Shown piece after piece: positions 60,939 to 64,000 of a stretch of DNA of 64,000 bases. The stretch is from Neobacillus kokaensis (GTDB lineage: Bacteria > Bacillota > Bacilli > Bacillales > Cytobacillaceae). The notes below the pieces were generated by a model. The model was not told the origin of the DNA. It worked only from the letters and a program-made list of their open reading frames with translations, and made no database searches. Numbering within the stretch: position 1 is the stretch's first letter; each line of letters starts with the position of its first letter. The stretch spans positions 30,073 through 94,072 of the forward strand of contig NZ_BNDS01000019.1 of the NCBI RefSeq assembly GCF_014656545.1. Reading direction: 5' to 3'. The position numbers and the translations under genes were made by a program.

Positions 60939-61604
60939 CTAATAAGGAAAGCCGCATGAACATTTATTCTTCCCAAAATATATGGAATAAGAAGCCGGAA
61001 ATTCTTGATTAACCCGCTGAACCTCTTTGGCAAACTCCTCTTCATTTTTAGGCATTGGTGATAACCTGTTCGCCTTTTCCTGAGTATCGATATTGGCTCC
61101 AGGAGGAACAAAGCAATTGGGTTTTAATTTGACTCCATTCGTTACCACAGCACTTGATGAAATAAAGCAGCCTTCCCCTATCACAGCGTTATAGACGATC
61201 GCTTTAAAACCGATAAATACATCATCATCAACCCGACAAGGGCCATGAATCAGTGACCCATGAGCACAGGAAACCTTATTGCCTATATAAATGGAATACC
61301 TTTTATTACTCTTTTGGATATATTTATTTCTTAAGCCATGAAGAATAACACCATCCTGTAAATTACTGTTGCTTCCAATATAAAATGGCGTCCCTTCATC
61401 AGCTCGTATGCTTACAAAAGGGCCGACATAAGTATTGCTATTAATGGTGACATCCCCTACCACAAAGGTAAAGGGACTTAAGAATGACCGGTTATGGATT
61501 TTAGGATATCGGGGATAAGGATTTACTGTTGTCGGTGGATTATAACCAACATAATAACTATAAATATTGAAAGGTCCATTTTGATTACCTGCATGATTGC
61601 TCAA
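60939..61604 (-). CDS. Gamma-class carbonic anhydrase (Cam-like)
   Basis: 221 residues, left-handed beta-helix of hexapeptide repeats. Zn His ligands: His89 (DGVILHGL), His115 and His120 (VSCAHGSLIHG). Arg67 and Glu70 in SIRADEGTP match the active site and proton-transfer Glu of Methanosarcina Cam, while the acidic loop with Glu84 is missing. C-terminal helix to about 205, then a short KCSCGFPY tail with two Cys. TTG start with GGAGA upstream. No signal peptide. May supply bicarbonate along with the DAB system. Confidence 0.85.
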   Translation of the reverse strand: MSNHAGNQNGPFNIYSYYVGYNPPTTVNPYPRYPKIHNRSFLSPFTFVVGDVTINSNTYVGPFVSIRADEGTPFYIGSNSNLQDGVILHGLRNKYIQKSNKRYSIYIGNKVSCAHGSLIHGPCRVDDDVFIGFKAIVYNAVIGEGCFISSSAVVTNGVKLKPNCFVPPGANIDTQEKANRLSPMPKNEEEFAKEVQRVNQEFPASYSIYFGKNKCSCGFPY

Positions 61605-61707
61605 AATTTAATCTCCTTTCATATAGCAAACTTTTTTCTTAATACATATACGTGCTAAATTTTAAATCATGCTTTCCCATAAAAAATCAATAACCGGCTA
61701 AAAAAGG

Positions 61708-61748
61708 AAAAAGAGCCTTATTCCGCAATCCGGAACAAGGCTCTTTAT
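61708..61748. terminator. Terminator of the NlpC/P60 gene
   Basis: AAAGAGCCTT and AAGGCTCTTT outer arms with a TTCCG/CGGAA inner stem; A-run and T-run on either side. Confidence 0.88.
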
Positions 61749-61792
61749 TTTTAATTTATGATTTAGATAGGTATCTCAAAAGATTTCTGCTA

Positions 61793-63016
61793 TTAATGCA
61801 ATACTCTAGCAGCAGTAGTAAACTTAGACGGATTAAAAGAAGAAATTTTTACAACATCACCGGTTTGCGGTGCATGGATATATTGTCCATTTCCAATATA
61901 AATACCAACATGGTATGCTGGATTACCCCTGAATACTAAATCTCCTGGTCGTACTTGACTCAAGGAAATTCTAGTTCCAAAATCTTGCTGGTCACGTGAC
62001 ACCCTTGGGAGATTAATGCCTACAGAACGAAACACATATCCCGTAAATCCTGAACAATCAAATCCTCTTGGTGTAGTCCCGCCCCAAACGTAAGGAACGC
62101 CTAAATATTTTTTAGCATTGGCAATGACCTGACTTGCCGTTGCAGAAGCAGTTGAACCACCGCCATCATCTGATGATGTTGACTTAGATTCGTTTTTTAC
62201 AGATGCTTTTGGTCGATCTTGCTGCTGATTGGATTGAGCTTGCGGCCGCTCTTCTTGCTGCGTTACACGCTGCTCAGGCTGCTGTGCCTCTTGACTAGCC
62301 TGTTCCTGTGCACGCTGTTGTTCCTGTGCACGCTGTTCAGCTAACCGCGCCTGACGTGCCGCTTCTTTTTCAGCCTCTTGTTGTGCATACTGATCTTTTT
62401 GGTTCTGTAACGTGTCTTTCGCAGCTGCCAAAGCCCTAGAAATTTCTCCCTTATCAGCCTTAATGCTTTGCTGCTCTGAAGCTAAGTCAGTCTGGTCCTG
62501 CTTTAACTTATCTAATTGGTTATGTAACTTTTCCTCTGCACTATTTAATGCCTGTTGTTTTTCATTTAAACCAGTTAATAAGTCAGAGTCATTTTGCAAA
62601 ATGGCAGAAATCGCGGTGAATCGAGTCATAAACTGTGAGAAGTCTTTAGAAGTAATCAAAAGTTCCGCATAGGTTGCTAGTGACTCTTTCCCTTCTGACT
62701 GAAGGCTTTTTAGGCGCTCTGAATAAATCTGTTTGTGAACTTCTAAGGCCTCTTTGGCTTCCTTAATTTCTGTTTCTGTTTCTTTAATTTTTCCTTGTTG
62801 TTCGTTAATCTTTTCTTTTAATGCCTGGCTTTTCTCCATTGACATGATAATGCGGTCATCTAATTGTTGAATCTTGCCTTGAAGGTCATCGATCTGTCCT
62901 TCTGTTGCATTAATTTGTTCTTGTGTCACCGGCCGCTCTGCAAATGCAGGCGTAACTTGAAACATAGAAGTGAGAACGGCAACTGATACCGAATATTTTA
63001 GTAGTTTCTTGATCAT
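61793..63016 (-). CDS. NlpC/P60 peptidoglycan endopeptidase, CwlO-like
   Basis: 407 residues. Signal peptide (about 1-26, ending PAFAER), long coiled coil (about 30-215, CwlO/PcsB-type), a Gln/Glu/Arg-rich linker (about 215-300), and a C-terminal NlpC/P60 domain with Cys321 (FDCSGFTGYVF), His369 (YHVGIYIGNG) and His381 (IHAPQTGD). Cleaves DL-peptide bonds in the wall during elongation. The ATG at 63016 follows AAAGGAG by eight bases. A WalR-box-like repeat lies about 100 bp upstream. Confidence 0.92.
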   Translation of the reverse strand: MIKKLLKYSVSVAVLTSMFQVTPAFAERPVTQEQINATEGQIDDLQGKIQQLDDRIIMSMEKSQALKEKINEQQGKIKETETEIKEAKEALEVHKQIYSERLKSLQSEGKESLATYAELLITSKDFSQFMTRFTAISAILQNDSDLLTGLNEKQQALNSAEEKLHNQLDKLKQDQTDLASEQQSIKADKGEISRALAAAKDTLQNQKDQYAQQEAEKEAARQARLAEQRAQEQQRAQEQASQEAQQPEQRVTQQEERPQAQSNQQQDRPKASVKNESKSTSSDDGGGSTASATASQVIANAKKYLGVPYVWGGTTPRGFDCSGFTGYVFRSVGINLPRVSRDQQDFGTRISLSQVRPGDLVFRGNPAYHVGIYIGNGQYIHAPQTGDVVKISSFNPSKFTTAARVLH

Positions 63017-63112
63017 TGCAAAATCTCCTTTGATACCTATCATTAATTCAAACTCGTAATATATTACTAGTTTATATTCCAAATGGACTAAACACAATAG
63101 AACTGTCGGTAA

Positions 63113-63129
63113 TGTAATATAATTGTAAC
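63113..63129. promoter_or_regulatory. WalR (YycF) box upstream of the CwlO-like gene
   Basis: TGTAAT-ATAAT-TGTAAC matches TGTWAH-N5-TGTWAH fully. It reads on the strand opposite to the gene. A possible -10 TATAAA on the minus strand (63076-63071) puts the box centre near -57. In B. subtilis cwlO is a WalRK target. Confidence 0.7.
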
Positions 63130-63443
63130 TTTATGTAGAAAATTCCGTAATATAATTCGACATCTGCTGCCCAGCTAAGACTTTTTTCATAAAACACCAA
63201 TACAATGACCATGTCCTTTTGCCTGTTTTCTTTTATAAAAAACAAAGAAAGATGAGAAAAGTCCCTTGCTAGGAGTACGGCACAGTCGACAAACTTATCA
63301 AAAAAGGTCTACGAGTGGTGAGATTCGGATAATACTTGTGGAAGAGAAGAAGCGCGGCCGGCATCAGGCGTAAATCGCGCCTTCATAACAGAACGGGTGA
63401 TGGCTATTGGAGATAAAATATGAACTAGAGGAGAGCGCTATAC
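63130..63443. other. Intergenic stretch without a supported gene
   Basis: No frame, terminator or RNA fold found that I can defend. GC content rises near 63330-63390, and a short frame ending at 63422 might be debris of phage DNA linked to the next gene. Confidence 0.4.
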
Positions 63444-63782
63444 ATGACCAAGAAAGAGGTTTTTCAATTATTGGTATTAATCGAATCTGTTTATCCTCAC
63501 TGTACTACCAAGGACGAGACGATTCAGTATTGGTTCAAAATTTGCTCTGAAATGGATTATGAGAAAGTGATGGCGAAGCTAAAAAAACACATTCGCATTA
63601 GTCGATTTCCCCCTACTATTTCGGATATTGCCGTATTTACATCGGAGGAGAATGATTGTCCTGAAAAATTACAGACTTGGATTAAGGAAGGGAGGGAGAG
63701 AATTAAGCGCGAACGCCGTAAAGCTAACCTCAGGCCAATACCTGACTGGTTACGAGAATATTCTACAAGAAAATCTAATTGA
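63444..63782 (+). CDS. Phage replicative helicase loader/inhibitor-like protein (G39P-like)
   Basis: 112 residues starting MTKKEVFQLLVLIESVYPHC with YWFKICSEMDYEKVMAKLKK and FPPTISDIAVF, the small helical domain of SPP1 G39P-type loaders. A basic tail (KEGRERIKRERRKANLRP) follows. A GGAGAG ribosome site is eight bases upstream. No other phage gene (DnaC, DnaD, capsid, integrase) is seen nearby, so it is an isolated remnant or domesticated gene. Confidence 0.75.
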   Translation: MTKKEVFQLLVLIESVYPHCTTKDETIQYWFKICSEMDYEKVMAKLKKHIRISRFPPTISDIAVFTSEENDCPEKLQTWIKEGRERIKRERRKANLRPIPDWLREYSTRKSN

Positions 63783-63848
63783 AACAGATTGTGAAATAAG
63801 TCTTATGATTCTGCAAAAAAGTCTTTAGGATTCTATAAAAATCAATAA

Positions 63849-64000
63849 CCGACCGAATGTCTTCTTTATTGAGGATTTCGCCCGCTTATCAACCCTATTG
63901 GCTACCCTGCTGTTCCTTTTTTATTGCGCTCGGTCGCCTATACGCTCTATTGGCTACCCTGCTGTTCCTTTTTTATTGTGCTCGGTCGCCTATACGCTCT
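63849..64000. repeat. Tandem repeat with 52-bp period (family A), right-edge copy
   Basis: Units start at 63849 (degenerate), 63901 and 63953, exactly 52 bp apart, with GCTACCCTGCTGTTCC, T6, and GCTCGGTCGCCTATACGC segments. The two full units differ by one base over the visible part. Related to the array at 7565-7930 but diverged at several positions. The array continues past the right edge. Confidence 0.88.

Noticed and set aside
63330..63422. Possible short coding remnant before the G39P-like gene
   Set aside because: Several short frames exist but none has a start with ribosome site or a recognisable motif.

Overview
The window looks like a chromosomal segment of a spore-forming Bacillaceae bacterium (Bacillus/Neobacillus-like; genus inferred). 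The grounds are low-to-moderate GC, AGGAGG-type ribosome binding sites with many GTG and TTG starts, a B. subtilis-type arginine cluster, a ybcCDFI-like DAB operon, and B. subtilis-style ArgR/AhrC, PurR, CodY, WalR and Fnr candidate sites. No rRNA, tRNA, CRISPR array or intact transposase was seen.

Layout. 1-6.1 kb: arginine operon argC-J-B-D-carA-carB (minus; carB runs off the left edge) behind a promoter covered by two ARG boxes. 6.2-7.5 kb: aroK-aroD. 7.6-7.9 kb: a 52-bp-period tandem repeat. 8-13.7 kb: a five-gene Opp/Dpp oligopeptide ABC operon. 13.9-17 kb: a TipA-like MerR regulator, a DoxX-like protein and a POT peptide transporter. 17-24.3 kb: a Gfo/Idh/MocA oxidoreductase, a SufS-like PLP enzyme without the usual catalytic Cys, a second 52-bp array, the NAD(P)HX repair enzyme, and an MFS exporter divergent from an Xre-TPR regulator with twin palindromic operators. 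24.3-28.1 kb: a ba3-type oxidase operon including a 49-residue subunit, followed by SCO and a CtaG-like protein.

28.4-35.2 kb: a histidine kinase-STAS fusion, then a DAB/Mps inorganic-carbon operon (dabB, dabA, mpsC and a beta-carbonic-anhydrase-like protein lacking zinc ligands). A Cam-type gamma carbonic anhydrase lies at 61 kb. 35.5-52 kb holds three M20 amidohydrolases, each beside a different transporter (DUF3100 pair, AbgT, a GltS-like permease) and two with their own regulator. They suggest uptake and hydrolysis of N-acylated amino acids, alongside two secreted M28 aminopeptidases and the Opp and POT peptide importers. The same stretch contains ycgQR, a glycine riboswitch before a CycA-type permease, and fetAB.

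52-64 kb: a GAF-PucR regulator, a secreted MTAN-like nucleosidase with a PurR operator pair, a 783-aa protein that appears to fuse a class IB-like terpene synthase domain to a prenyl diphosphate synthase, a YeeE sulfur transporter, an M28 peptidase, a gamma-CA, a CwlO-like NlpC/P60 hydrolase with a WalR box, an orphan phage G39P-like gene, and a second copy of the first 52-bp repeat family running off the right edge.

The most unusual items are the terpene synthase-prenyltransferase fusion, the three 52-bp arrays of two unrelated sequences, the secreted PurR-controlled nucleosidase with a catalytic Asp-to-Asn change, and the zinc-less carbonic anhydrase homologue in the DAB operon.
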